A stretch of DNA of 64,000 nucleotides, from contig JAFSUI010000010.1 in assembly GCA_017445315.1 (NCBI GenBank), positions 1-64,000 on the forward strand, in the 5' to 3' direction. This document shows positions 1 through 7,502 of the stretch, piece by piece. Position 1 is the first letter of the stretch; each line of letters begins with the position of its first letter. The position numbers and the translations under genes were made by a program. Below the pieces are notes generated by a model, which saw only the letters and a list, made by a program, of their open reading frames with translations, had not been told where the DNA came from and made no database searches. The DNA is from Bacillota bacterium. GTDB lineage: Bacteria > Bacillota > Clostridia > Peptostreptococcales > Anaerovoracaceae.

Positions 1-165
1 CAGCGAGGTGACATTTGCCCGATGGCAATGCACTGTGGATTTCCATATATAGATATTTTACGGTATGGTGGAAGTTTACCTGGTCAACCAAAGGGTATTG
101 CGGAATTCTGTTGCTCTGATGCCGATACCATTATGGTGTTTAGTGCTGAAATAGTTAACGACTAA
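1..165 (+). CDS. 3' end of a small Cys-containing protein, TIGR04076-like (partial)
   Basis: Frame 1 is open from the window edge to a TAA at 163-165, giving the last 54 residues of a protein that starts outside the window. The fragment has a CPMAMHCGF segment followed by an RYGGSLPG turn and an FCCSDADT motif just before the C-terminus. The pattern of a Cys-Pro pair, a Gly-Gly turn and a late Cys-Cys-x-Asp resembles the small uncharacterised TIGR04076 family, but this is recognition by pattern only. No function is assigned. It lies upstream of tRNA-Arg on the same strand. Confidence 0.5.
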   Translation, partial: QRGDICPMAMHCGFPYIDILRYGGSLPGQPKGIAEFCCSDADTIMVFSAEIVND

Positions 166-245
166 GGGTGAGCATGCAATTAAAACTTCCAACTTGTAGT
201 ATCATATGTCGACAAAAGTTTTTCTACCACCTCAAAGAGGAAATA

Positions 246-254
246 TGCTATAAT
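246..254 (+). promoter_or_regulatory. Extended -10 promoter of tRNA-Arg
   Basis: A perfect TATAAT (249-254) is preceded by TGC, an extended -10 element, 27 nt upstream of the mature tRNA. No good -35 box is seen at the usual distance, which fits an extended -10 promoter. Confidence 0.6.
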
Positions 255-281
255 ATCATTTGCGCCATTAAAGGCCATTTT

Positions 282-357
282 GGGCCAGTAGCTCAGTGGA
301 TAGAGCAACGGTTTCCTAAACCGTGTGCCGTAGGTTCGACTCCTATCTGGCTCACCA
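282..357 (+). tRNA. tRNA-Arg (anticodon CCT)
   Basis: A 76-nt cloverleaf can be folded by eye. The 7-bp acceptor stem pairs GGGCCAG with CTGGCTC (one G-U pair), and the discriminator A and CCA end are encoded. The anticodon stem pairs ACGGT with ACCGT around the loop TTCCTAA, so the anticodon is CCT, reading AGG codons. The T arm carries TTCGACT. An extended -10 promoter lies upstream and a terminator downstream, so it is probably transcribed alone. Confidence 0.97.
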
Positions 358-365
358 ATTATTTT

Positions 366-394
366 CGGAGGTCATTTGATCTCCGATTTTATTT
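366..394 (+). terminator. Intrinsic terminator of tRNA-Arg
   Basis: An 8-bp stem (CGGAGGTC / GATCTCCG with one G-U pair) with an ATTT loop is followed by ATTTTATTT, nine bases after the CCA end. Confidence 0.75.
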
Positions 395-448
395 ATTCTC
401 TCTATTGGTATTTATCACGCTTCTCCACTCTACTTGACTATGCCATTC

Positions 449-489
449 AAAAAGACTATCCGAGAGTATTTACTTTCTCTCGGATAGTC
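449..489 (-). terminator. Intrinsic terminator of the surface-protein gene
   Basis: A perfect 13-bp inverted repeat, GACTATCCGAGAG (454-466) with CTCTCGGATAGTC (477-489), is followed on the minus strand by TTTTT. It lies 22 nt past the stop codon of the minus-strand surface-protein gene. Confidence 0.9.
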
Positions 490-510
490 TCTTGGAAGGC
501 AGCAACTTAA

Positions 511-2859
511 TCAGTCATTCTCCCTTCGTTTCATCATCAGTAGTCCCAAGCTTGATATCATCAAAGCTACTACCAATACGAAAGGATTGCTTTCATCGCC
601 GGTATTCGGTGATGCCCCTTGCGTATTCTTGTCACCTTCCTTAGTCTTATCATTTAAGGATGGGCTTTGTGGTTTGTCTGTTTTCTCACTATCGTCTGTT
701 GGAGTTTTTTCGCCATCAGCAGGTGTGCTACCATCAGTTGGTATATCACCACCATCATTTGGCTTGTCTCCTCCGTCAGTTGGCTTATCTCCGCCATCGG
801 CAGGTGCATCTCCACCGTCAGTGGGCTTGTCTCCATCGTCTTTAGGCGTGTCGCCGCCTGTTGGGTCATCCCCATCTGTTGGGTCATCGCCACCTGTTGG
901 ATTATCTCCTGGGTCTACTTCTGCTTCTTTAATGGTAAAGGTTGCTTTTCCGGGAATTTCATCTACAAATATGGGCTCCATTATATGTTTCCCGAGTTCC
1001 AGTGTTTCAAGGTACTCCGGCATAAGAGCAATTATTACGCTTCCTTCACTTTTTTCGTAACCATCTTCATCAATGAATTCACCGTCTATCTTGACACGGA
1101 CAAATTTCAGGAATTCGGGGTCTGTAAGAGTTCCATCATTATCCACAAATCTGAACACAAGGGGACTGTTGCTTCCCTTGATCCACTCACTGCCGTCTCC
1201 TTCTACACATTGAATCCGTGGCAAACTTGTATCCAGCCACTTAGCATAAACGATAACATCATCCGTTATCTTCTGGTCGAAGTCAAAGGGGGCGGTTCCT
1301 TCTTTATCGATGCACCAGTCTGTCCTAACATACTCGACTCCATCTACTGTAACACTAGCATAGTATTTATCCCATATATCTTGCTCTGCTGCAGCTTCCC
1401 AGAAGGTCTTACCCTCTTCTACTTCAAATTCCCAAGATGCGTCGTCAAATCCATTTCCATCAAAGTATATTTTATGAATTGGCTTAAGCGGTCCAAATAC
1501 AGGATAGTTAGAAAGATTTTCTTCAATCTCTATGCCATTGACTATAGTTACTCCACCGTCTTCAGGGCGAAGTAGTTTCTGACCCGGTTTAAGATAATCT
1601 TCCGGGTCAATCATAATAATTGCTGTATAATACTTCCCTTCCTCAAAGGTTTCTGAACTCATTAGTAATATCCCTTGGCTACCGTCACCAGAGGACAAAT
1701 CGCCAGGGGTATACTGGTTCATCTCAAACCAAGCAAGGGGGGTCTCAAACGCAAAACATCCTTCAGGAATGGATGTTACCAAGGTCTTTAAAGCAGGTTT
1801 TTCTCCCGCCTTGGGAGTAGGAATATGATAAGACAGTCCTTCGATTAATTCGAAATCTCCGGAGAAATGAGCAGTAAGCCTAACTTCATATCCCCAGTAT
1901 TTAAAGTTATTAGATGGGATAACATGCTCTTTTTCATAGACTTTTTCTTGCGATAGTAGTTTTTCCCCATAGTATACTTCTTTATCCCAGTATTCGAATT
2001 CAAATTGTTCAGAAAGCTCCTCAGGAACCACCGCAGTTATCTTATGCGCATCTCCTATGGAATATGCGGCAAAATTGCTACTAGGTTGAGTACCGTCTAC
2101 GGTTATATAGCCTTTCCCCAGGCTGTCGTCTGCCACATTAATCTGTATGTAATAGGTTGGGTTGGTCCACTTAGCCTCGAATTTAGTGTCCCCGTTGATT
2201 TCAATTATATCTCCGATATAATGGTTCTCCCACATACTTGTAGCAGTATTATAGAACCCCCAGTATTGGAAAACCTTTTCTGACTGCGGGATTATCCAGT
2301 TCGGTTCAGGCAGCTCGTATTTTGATCCCTCTTCTACCTTCTCTGTTAAAATATCACCTTTACCGCCATTTGGGTGCAATGTAACTTTAAAAGCGGGTGG
2401 TACGATCTGGATTGTTTTCTTGTACTTCAGTGGTTCATGCGCTTCATCACCGTCCACCTCAATTATAATGTCACAGTCTCCCTTTCTTAAATAATCATTG
2501 AAGTCAGGGTGATAATCTGAAAACGAAATCGAGAAGTAACCGGCGGCATCAGTTTTAGGTACCTCATTACCGTGAATACCGTTATGAAGGTTAAGCTCTA
2601 CACCAAATGAGCCGTCATCCCCCTCGGGTATGGAAATCGTAACCCAAACTTCCTTTCCTTGTACCGGGTTACTATCTTCATCCAGCAAAACTCCGGTCAC
2701 AATAAGGCTTTCTCCCAGTATAATCTCTTCCGGCGAGAGGTCTGTTATTTGCCATTTACCAATGGGGGCAGGCTCTGCAGATGCAGTCATTGGAAAAAAA
2801 CCAACGATCAGAAATGCTATAAGAAATAAACCAATTATTTTTTTAGAGAATTTTTTCAT
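511..2859 (-). CDS. Cell-surface protein with sortase motif, InlB-like repeats and Asp/Gly/Pro/Thr linker
   Basis: A secreted, wall-anchored protein of 782 residues with no recognised catalytic domain. It has a signal peptide (FLIVGFFPMTASAEP), an Ig-like N-terminal region, and two segments typical of the Listeria-Bacteroides (InlB B / Flg_new) beta-grasp repeat ending in FEAKW and VYAKW at roughly residues 160-235 and 470-550. A low-complexity linker built on DGGDKPT-type units follows. The C-terminus has an SPNTG sortase-like motif, a hydrophobic helix and the basic tail KRREND. I chose the ATG at 2859: the in-frame ATG five codons upstream overlaps the AGGAGG ribosome site that serves this start. 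The gene is divergent from a LytTR two-component operon, whose regulator probably controls it. The role is likely adhesion or surface display. Confidence 0.9.
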   Translation of the reverse strand: MKKFSKKIIGLFLIAFLIVGFFPMTASAEPAPIGKWQITDLSPEEIILGESLIVTGVLLDEDSNPVQGKEVWVTISIPEGDDGSFGVELNLHNGIHGNEVPKTDAAGYFSISFSDYHPDFNDYLRKGDCDIIIEVDGDEAHEPLKYKKTIQIVPPAFKVTLHPNGGKGDILTEKVEEGSKYELPEPNWIIPQSEKVFQYWGFYNTATSMWENHYIGDIIEINGDTKFEAKWTNPTYYIQINVADDSLGKGYITVDGTQPSSNFAAYSIGDAHKITAVVPEELSEQFEFEYWDKEVYYGEKLLSQEKVYEKEHVIPSNNFKYWGYEVRLTAHFSGDFELIEGLSYHIPTPKAGEKPALKTLVTSIPEGCFAFETPLAWFEMNQYTPGDLSSGDGSQGILLMSSETFEEGKYYTAIIMIDPEDYLKPGQKLLRPEDGGVTIVNGIEIEENLSNYPVFGPLKPIHKIYFDGNGFDDASWEFEVEEGKTFWEAAAEQDIWDKYYASVTVDGVEYVRTDWCIDKEGTAPFDFDQKITDDVIVYAKWLDTSLPRIQCVEGDGSEWIKGSNSPLVFRFVDNDGTLTDPEFLKFVRVKIDGEFIDEDGYEKSEGSVIIALMPEYLETLELGKHIMEPIFVDEIPGKATFTIKEAEVDPGDNPTGGDDPTDGDDPTGGDTPKDDGDKPTDGGDAPADGGDKPTDGGDKPNDGGDIPTDGSTPADGEKTPTDDSEKTDKPQSPSLNDKTKEGDKNTQGASPNTGDESNPFVLVVALMISSLGLLMMKRREND
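690..915 (-). repeat. In-frame tandem repeats encoding the DGGDKPT-type wall linker
   Basis: Short imperfect units, mostly multiples of 3 bases, encode D/G/P/T blocks such as GGDKPTDGGD repeated many times. The repeat is protein-level spacer DNA in the surface-protein gene and is likely to vary in copy number between strains. Confidence 0.85.
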
Positions 2860-2888
2860 GGTATCCCTCCTCATTCTTGTTTGCCCTA

Positions 2889-2952
2889 ATTATTCACATA
2901 GTTACCTCTCTTGGCAATATTTTCTGCATAAACCTTTTCCAAACCGCATAAA
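2889..2952 (-). promoter_or_regulatory. Surface-protein promoter with paired upstream LytTR-type repeats
   Basis: On the minus strand TTGCCA (2917-2912), a 17-nt spacer and AATAAT (2894-2889) form a plausible sigma-A promoter. Eight bases upstream of the -35 box lie two direct copies of TTTATGC, at 2952-2946 and 2932-2926, spaced exactly 20 bp. Two direct repeats about two helical turns apart, just upstream of -35, is the usual arrangement for LytTR activators. The adjacent regulator at 2991 is LytTR. The link is inferred. Confidence 0.5.
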
Positions 2953-2954
2953 AG

Positions 2955-2984
2955 TGGATATTTTCCCCTTATTCGTGGTAAACT
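2955..2984 (+). promoter_or_regulatory. Promoter predicting a leaderless transcript for the LytTR regulator
   Basis: TGGATA (2955-2960), an 18-nt spacer and TAAACT (2979-2984) precede the ATG at 2991. Transcription would start at about 2991, the A of the start codon. No Shine-Dalgarno sequence precedes the ATG. Confidence 0.4.
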
Positions 2985-2990
2985 ACGGCT

Positions 2991-3716
2991 ATGGAAATAA
3001 GAATTGCATTAGTGGACGACAGAAAAGAAGATCGAGATATCTTAAAGGAAACCATACTGAAGCTATACCCTGAAGGCTTTATAATCGATAGCTTTTCCTC
3101 TGCGGAGGAATTCCTTCCCGCCTTTAATCAGGAGAAGTATCACATTGCTTTCCTTGATATAGTGATGGATGAAATGAACGGGGTGGAGCTTGCCAAAGTG
3201 TTAAGAGAGAAGGACCCCCTCCTCCTTATCATCTTTCAAACTACCTCCAGGGAATATGCCTTTGATGCCTTTCCGGTCCATCCCTTTGATTATCTCATGA
3301 AGCCCTGCAAGGAGGAGCAGCTTGCCGAAGTTTTATCGGAGGCCCTTAGGGTAATCGGTGCAGGGGACCCAAAGATTAAAGTATCCACAGCACGAGGGCT
3401 CTTTTCCGTGCCTCTCAGAAACATCATTTCTGCCGTATCCCAGGGTCACAATGTTCAGCTTAACTTAATTGGTAAGAATAGCCTTGTGAGCACGGAAACC
3501 TTTAAGATCCTCAGCGGAAAGCTTGACTGGGACCCTCGCTTTCTCTTAATTAACAGAGGCGTAATTATAAATATGGATCATGTTCTTCTTCCCGAAGGAG
3601 ACGTGTTTAAAATGAAAGACGGAAGCCTCTGCCCCATTAAAATTAATGGGCGGGCTCAAGTCATGTCCGCCTTTTCGCAATATATGATTTCTCAAGTTGA
3701 AGGGAGAGGTTTATGA
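2991..3716 (+). CDS. LytTR-family response regulator (AgrA/LytR-like)
   Basis: A 241-residue cytoplasmic DNA-binding regulator. The receiver domain (about 1-120) shows the acidic pair D9-D10, the phospho-acceptor D56 in FLDIVMD, T84/T85 and K104. The C-terminal half (about 135-235) is a LytTR domain, with the typical GLFSVPLRNIISAV and LLINRGVIINMDHV segments. It overlaps the downstream GHKL kinase by 4 bp (ATGA), so the two are translationally coupled. Agr-type systems of this build respond to secreted peptides in other Firmicutes, but no AgrB/AgrD-like genes are present here, so the signal is unknown. There is no ribosome binding site before the ATG. Confidence 0.9.
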   Translation: MEIRIALVDDRKEDRDILKETILKLYPEGFIIDSFSSAEEFLPAFNQEKYHIAFLDIVMDEMNGVELAKVLREKDPLLLIIFQTTSREYAFDAFPVHPFDYLMKPCKEEQLAEVLSEALRVIGAGDPKIKVSTARGLFSVPLRNIISAVSQGHNVQLNLIGKNSLVSTETFKILSGKLDWDPRFLLINRGVIINMDHVLLPEGDVFKMKDGSLCPIKINGRAQVMSAFSQYMISQVEGRGL

Positions 3717-5041
3717 TTAGCTCAGATATAAGCTTGGATGCATTCTTTAGCTATGCCGCCTTTCTTCTCCTTCTCTTTCCCACAATGATGTATGCTCTTC
3801 TTCCCCTCAAGGAGAACCTTAAATTCTTTGATGGAAAAAGGCATTTTATTAGCATCCTTGGATGCACTTTAATTATATTTGCTATGTCTTTATTAGGCTG
3901 CGTAACAGGTTTTGAAGCCAAGCTTATTTTCGCAATAGCCCTTCTTCCACTGTTCGGAGTTTTTCAGTTTCTTTCATCTGGAGACACCGTTAAGAAGCTT
4001 TATACATTTCTTAATTCCACCATGGTTATAACCAATAGCATAGTATTCGGAACCCTTCTTTCAGCTCCTCAGGAGTTGAATAACGAGGGCACAATTCTCC
4101 TTCCACAGTCAAGCTTTATCTGCCTTGGAGTTGCTCTAGTCTCAGGGTTAATCTATTGGAAAACTCTTGCCGTTAAGATTCCTTATCTCATTCGCTCCGA
4201 TGCACTTGATTTGGATTATAGGTTTGCGGTTATTATTCCCCTTGTTGTTTCCCTCTTTTTCTATTGGGCAACACCCAAGTCTGCCGCTGTAGTTATGACA
4301 GGAAGGGTTAGGTCAACTACCCTTACCTTTCTCTGTATGGTTCCCTTGGCGGTCCTTCTCATTTACCATGTCTTCTGGAGGATTGCTGCCAATCTGGTGG
4401 AAAATGCCAACCTTAGGCAGGAGAATGAGCTCCTTGGAATGCAAAGGAAACGCTATGAGGAATTAAGGACGTATATGAATGAGACCAGTGCCCTTCGCCA
4501 CGATTTTCGCCAGCATCTTCTTGCTATTCAAGGCTATGCCAGGAACGGAGAAACGGAAAAGCTTTCCGATTATATCGCCAGCTTCTCGGCATCCCTTGCG
4601 GATCACCGTGGAAGCTTCTCAGCAAACGCTGCTGTGGATGCGGTAGCCTCTCACTACGATGAACTGGCAAAGCTACAAAAAACAGAAATATCCTGGCTCC
4701 TGGGTCTACCCGAGACCCTTCCACTTCCTGAGTCCGACTTTATTACCGTATTTGGGAACCTGGTTGAGAACGCTCTTAATGCGGTTAAGGATCTTCCCGA
4801 AGGGAAGAGGAATATCAATGTTACCGTTAAGATGCTTTCCGACGCCATGCTTGGAATTACCGTTAAGAACCCTTATGAAGGGGTTATTAAGTTAAATAAA
4901 AACGGGCTTCCCAAATCGGGACGCCCGGGTCATGGTATTGGTTTTTCATCTGTTGAGGCTGTGGTTCACAGGTATAATGGTGCGCTGGAAATAGACACTT
5001 CCAATGGACTGTTTACTGTAGGAGCGCTGCTCTATGTTTAG
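3713..5041 (+). CDS. GHKL sensor histidine kinase (AgrC-like)
   Basis: A 442-residue membrane kinase partnered with the LytTR regulator, with which it overlaps by 4 bp. The N-terminal half (about 10-230) is made of hydrophobic segments, probably six or seven membrane helices. A coiled linker follows, then the phospho-acceptor motif ALRHDFRQHL with H263. The C-terminal HATPase_c_5-type domain has the N-box GNLVENALNAV and ends in a GHGIGFSSV glycine box. This arrangement matches AgrC/ComD-type peptide sensors. No peptide precursor or processing protease is seen nearby. Confidence 0.88.
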   Translation: MISSDISLDAFFSYAAFLLLLFPTMMYALLPLKENLKFFDGKRHFISILGCTLIIFAMSLLGCVTGFEAKLIFAIALLPLFGVFQFLSSGDTVKKLYTFLNSTMVITNSIVFGTLLSAPQELNNEGTILLPQSSFICLGVALVSGLIYWKTLAVKIPYLIRSDALDLDYRFAVIIPLVVSLFFYWATPKSAAVVMTGRVRSTTLTFLCMVPLAVLLIYHVFWRIAANLVENANLRQENELLGMQRKRYEELRTYMNETSALRHDFRQHLLAIQGYARNGETEKLSDYIASFSASLADHRGSFSANAAVDAVASHYDELAKLQKTEISWLLGLPETLPLPESDFITVFGNLVENALNAVKDLPEGKRNINVTVKMLSDAMLGITVKNPYEGVIKLNKNGLPKSGRPGHGIGFSSVEAVVHRYNGALEIDTSNGLFTVGALLYV

Positions 5042-5051
5042 GGGTCTTTAA

Positions 5052-5900
5052 TTATTGATTGCAGAGGAGTTCTAGTCCCTCAAAGAATTTATCTATTGAC
5101 GGGCTTCCGCCTACGTCGCCTTTGCCTCTTAAGAGATCCATCTCTAGTCTAACGGACTCAAAATCAAACAGTGTATTTCCGTAATCGGAAAAGATTTCAT
5201 TGTAATAATCTTCAACTCCGAGAGAGGCCAAATTGGTGAGGCCTTTTTTTATCGCTCTTCTAATTCTCTGGCGAACAATTTTGGCATCAGCGTCAAGGGT
5301 CTTGGCGTAGCTGTCTATAGAATTTTTACTCTCGTAAGATTTTCCGTCCTTTGCGAGTTCTTCCATGATTGCGACGATGTCTTTGGTTCCGGTTTCTCCG
5401 AGCATTCCTATGGAGCCGAGTATGCGACGGACTTTGTTTGAGAAGGCGGCGGCTTGGGCAGGGGCTCCATCGGCATTTGCTGCGTCGCTTTCTTTTCCCA
5501 TGATGTTTCTGATTCCGGCGAGGGCTTGCGCCATCTTGCGCTTCTCTATGATATTGTTTATTACTTGCTTGATTTCGATTACGTTGTTTGGCTTTGTTAT
5601 ATAGAATTCGATTCCGGCCTCGTATGCATCCTGAATCAACGGTTTATCTACAACCTGTGAAATCATGATGAAGTTTATGTCCGGATTCACGGGGTGAATT
5701 TTTTTCACAACAGAAATGCCGTCCATCTTGGGCATGAGTAAATCAATCAGCACGATGTCGGGAGATAGATCAAGTATTTCTTGGATGGCTTTTTCGGGAT
5801 CGGTGTTTGTTCCCAGCACGGTTCCAAGTTCATTCTTCTGCACGATACGCTGAAGCACTTGCACGTCGCCTATATGGTCGTCCAAAATATAAAAGGTCAT
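5052..5900 (-). CDS. glnL: Response regulator with YcbB-type DNA-binding domain (GlnL-like)
   Basis: A 282-residue regulator. The N-terminal receiver domain has D7-D8 and the phospho-acceptor D53 in VLIDLLMPKMDG, and a YITKPNN lysine. The C-terminal part (about 140-280) matches the YcbB domain of Bacillus subtilis GlnL, including the predicted helix-turn-helix around IDSYAKTLDADAKIVRQRI. In B. subtilis GlnK-GlnL senses glutamine and activates glutamine uptake and glutaminase genes. Here the pair is divergent from a branched-chain amino acid ABC operon with matching tandem repeats in the shared intergenic region. The start overlaps the kinase stop by one base (TAATG). The exact ligand and targets in this organism are inferred. 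Confidence 0.82.
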   Translation of the reverse strand: MTFYILDDHIGDVQVLQRIVQKNELGTVLGTNTDPEKAIQEILDLSPDIVLIDLLMPKMDGISVVKKIHPVNPDINFIMISQVVDKPLIQDAYEAGIEFYITKPNNVIEIKQVINNIIEKRKMAQALAGIRNIMGKESDAANADGAPAQAAAFSNKVRRILGSIGMLGETGTKDIVAIMEELAKDGKSYESKNSIDSYAKTLDADAKIVRQRIRRAIKKGLTNLASLGVEDYYNEIFSDYGNTLFDFESVRLEMDLLRGKGDVGGSPSIDKFFEGLELLCNQ

Positions 5901-7219
5901 TATTCACCTCCAAGGTTACTGTAACTATTTTCTCTCGCGGTAAGATCTTCAACAGGGAACCATAACGTGGATAATGCACCGCCCGCTCCCGGATGAATCT
6001 CTATATGTCCGTTAAACTGGCTCTCCATCAAATCCTTTGCAAGAGTGAGGCCTACACCTCTATTGATGTCGCCTGTGGCTTCGTTAAACTTTGTTGAATA
6101 TCCGGGAACAAAGAGAAACTCTACGATGTCCGGCGCGATTCCCGGTCCGTTGTCCTTTACTTCAACTGCGCAGTATGCCGTTCCATCCTTTGTCATATCG
6201 CGGCAACGGACATAGATGTCTCCGTGGTGGCTTGACGGCATGTCGCCCAAGGCGTCGATGCTGTTAGAAATAAAATTCCTTAGGATACTCATAAAAGCAA
6301 AATGCTTTTGGATTACGTGATTGGTTTCATAACTGTAATGAAAGGTTATGTCCTGGTGGAAAAGATCTCTCGCACGGTCAACATCAACAGAAAGAATCTT
6401 TAGAAGGTCGCTTATGGGGAGCCTGCTGTCGTCATTAAAGTCAGAAAGAAAATTGTCCTGCAAGCCTTTTATTACTCGCTTATAGCCCTTCTTAACCTCG
6501 TGAATGTCCTTTGCTATCGTAAGGGCATTATCTTTTAACTCCGGCGGATATTCGCTGCTATCCAAATCTCTGTATAGAGCAAAGGCATGCGTCATGATGT
6601 CCTCAATCTCATTCATATTCTTATGCATGGAATAAACTTCGCTCTCAAAGGTGGATGCCGTGAGAAGAAGCTTTTTATAATTCTCTTCGTGCTCCTTGCG
6701 CTCAAGAAGTGATGAGTAGGTGTCCGCGGCAATACATATAACCACAACAACAAAACTTCTGATCAAAGCTATAGTGATAAATACACTAAATGTATCAAGC
6801 GTAAATGTAGTTAATCCCGCCATGACCCTCAGCGTCTGCTCGCAGCAGTTACCAAAGAAGTCAGCAAGAACGATTCTGATATAGAATTTATGGTAAGGGG
6901 CGTATCCCAGATTCTTTGTCATCAGGGCAAAGCAAATCGCGTAGCCAAAGAAGAATCCAATATCCGGGAGTACGATATGCATGGAGCCCCAGACGTCACC
7001 TGACTGAAGGATTACCACGATTAGCCTAACAAGAGGTGAGACAACTGCCATCCAGCAGCAGGCCTTGAATGCGTTTAGGTCTTTAAAAATATATAGGAAA
7101 AAACCCATCATGAGAGGAGACATAGCAAGTATGAATCCGCTCTGGAACATGTTCAGAGAAATCTGAGAGGCGATGGAACTAACCGTCACCATTATAATCA
7201 GCTTGGTTCTTTGCTTCAT
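5900..7219 (-). CDS. glnK: Sensor histidine kinase (GlnK/YcbA-like)
   Basis: A 439-residue membrane kinase. The N-terminal 170 residues hold several hydrophobic helices, followed by a coiled segment with MHKNMNEIEDIM near residue 200. A GHKL ATPase domain comes next, with N-box LRNFISNSIDAL, G1 box VKDNGPGI and G2 box GVGLTLAKDL. It is the partner of the downstream YcbB-domain regulator, with which it shares a 1-base stop/start overlap. The ribosome site GAGGG lies 5 bases before the ATG. By analogy with B. subtilis GlnK it may sense an amino acid such as glutamine. A phospho-acceptor histidine is not obvious by motif, which is also common in this family. Confidence 0.8.
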   Translation of the reverse strand: MKQRTKLIIMVTVSSIASQISLNMFQSGFILAMSPLMMGFFLYIFKDLNAFKACCWMAVVSPLVRLIVVILQSGDVWGSMHIVLPDIGFFFGYAICFALMTKNLGYAPYHKFYIRIVLADFFGNCCEQTLRVMAGLTTFTLDTFSVFITIALIRSFVVVVICIAADTYSSLLERKEHEENYKKLLLTASTFESEVYSMHKNMNEIEDIMTHAFALYRDLDSSEYPPELKDNALTIAKDIHEVKKGYKRVIKGLQDNFLSDFNDDSRLPISDLLKILSVDVDRARDLFHQDITFHYSYETNHVIQKHFAFMSILRNFISNSIDALGDMPSSHHGDIYVRCRDMTKDGTAYCAVEVKDNGPGIAPDIVEFLFVPGYSTKFNEATGDINRGVGLTLAKDLMESQFNGHIEIHPGAGGALSTLWFPVEDLTARENSYSNLGGE

Positions 7220-7352
7220 ATTAACCCTCGCATAGGCAAAATGAGTCTTATAAAGGTGCCTTTGGTATGCAATTGGATTATATCATATTTCAAAGCACTA
7301 TATATGGTAAGATGCGATGAGATGGCAAAAAATGGTTGAAAAAATCACCCTA

Positions 7353-7367
7353 AATTGTCTGAAAATT
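7353..7367 (+). promoter_or_regulatory. CodY box upstream of the liv operon
   Basis: The 15-mer AATTGTCTGAAAATT matches the CodY consensus AATTTTCWGAAAATT at 14 of 15 positions. It sits 36 bp upstream of the TATAAT of livJ, where bound CodY would be well placed to repress. CodY is activated by branched-chain amino acids, the expected substrates of this transporter. Confidence 0.7.
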
Positions 7368-7394
7368 TTTGAAGTTTTGTGAAGTATCGTGAAG
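7365..7394 (+). promoter_or_regulatory. Triple 10-bp tandem repeat, candidate GlnL operator
   Basis: Three consecutive 10-bp units end in GAAG: ATTTTTGAAG, TTTTGTGAAG and TATCGTGAAG. The central hexamer TTTTGT is the half-site of the site recalled for B. subtilis GlnL (TTTTGT-N4-TTTTGT). The repeat lies between the GlnK-GlnL-like genes and livJ and partly overlaps the CodY box. Helical phasing suits an array of regulator dimers. Confidence 0.55.
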
Positions 7395-7408
7395 TTACCC
7401 CATATAAT
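7380..7408 (+). promoter_or_regulatory. Predicted livJ promoter
   Basis: TATAAT at 7403-7408 is a perfect -10 box. The best -35 candidate at 17-bp spacing is TGAAGT (7380-7385), a poor match inside the tandem repeat, which suggests that an activator is needed. Confidence 0.55.
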
Positions 7409-7502
7409 TATGCCAAAATCCGAAAAACTCGTACTCGGACCAAATTAGAAACTTTGTATGTTCTTTTTAAGAATGAATAAGGAAGAAGAGAGGAGAACAG
7501 TA

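Noticed and set aside
282..510. tRNA-Arg as an integration site of a mobile element
   Set aside because: No integrase, duplicated tRNA end or att-like repeat is seen in the window.
690..915. Regular short repeats that could suggest a CRISPR array
   Set aside because: Units are coding, mostly multiples of three bases, without unique spacers, and there are no cas genes.
667..1575. A 302-codon open frame on the plus strand across the surface-protein gene
   Set aside because: It has no ribosome site and is the antisense of the Asp/Gly/Pro/Thr repeat and beta-grasp region; the repeat composition keeps several frames open by chance.
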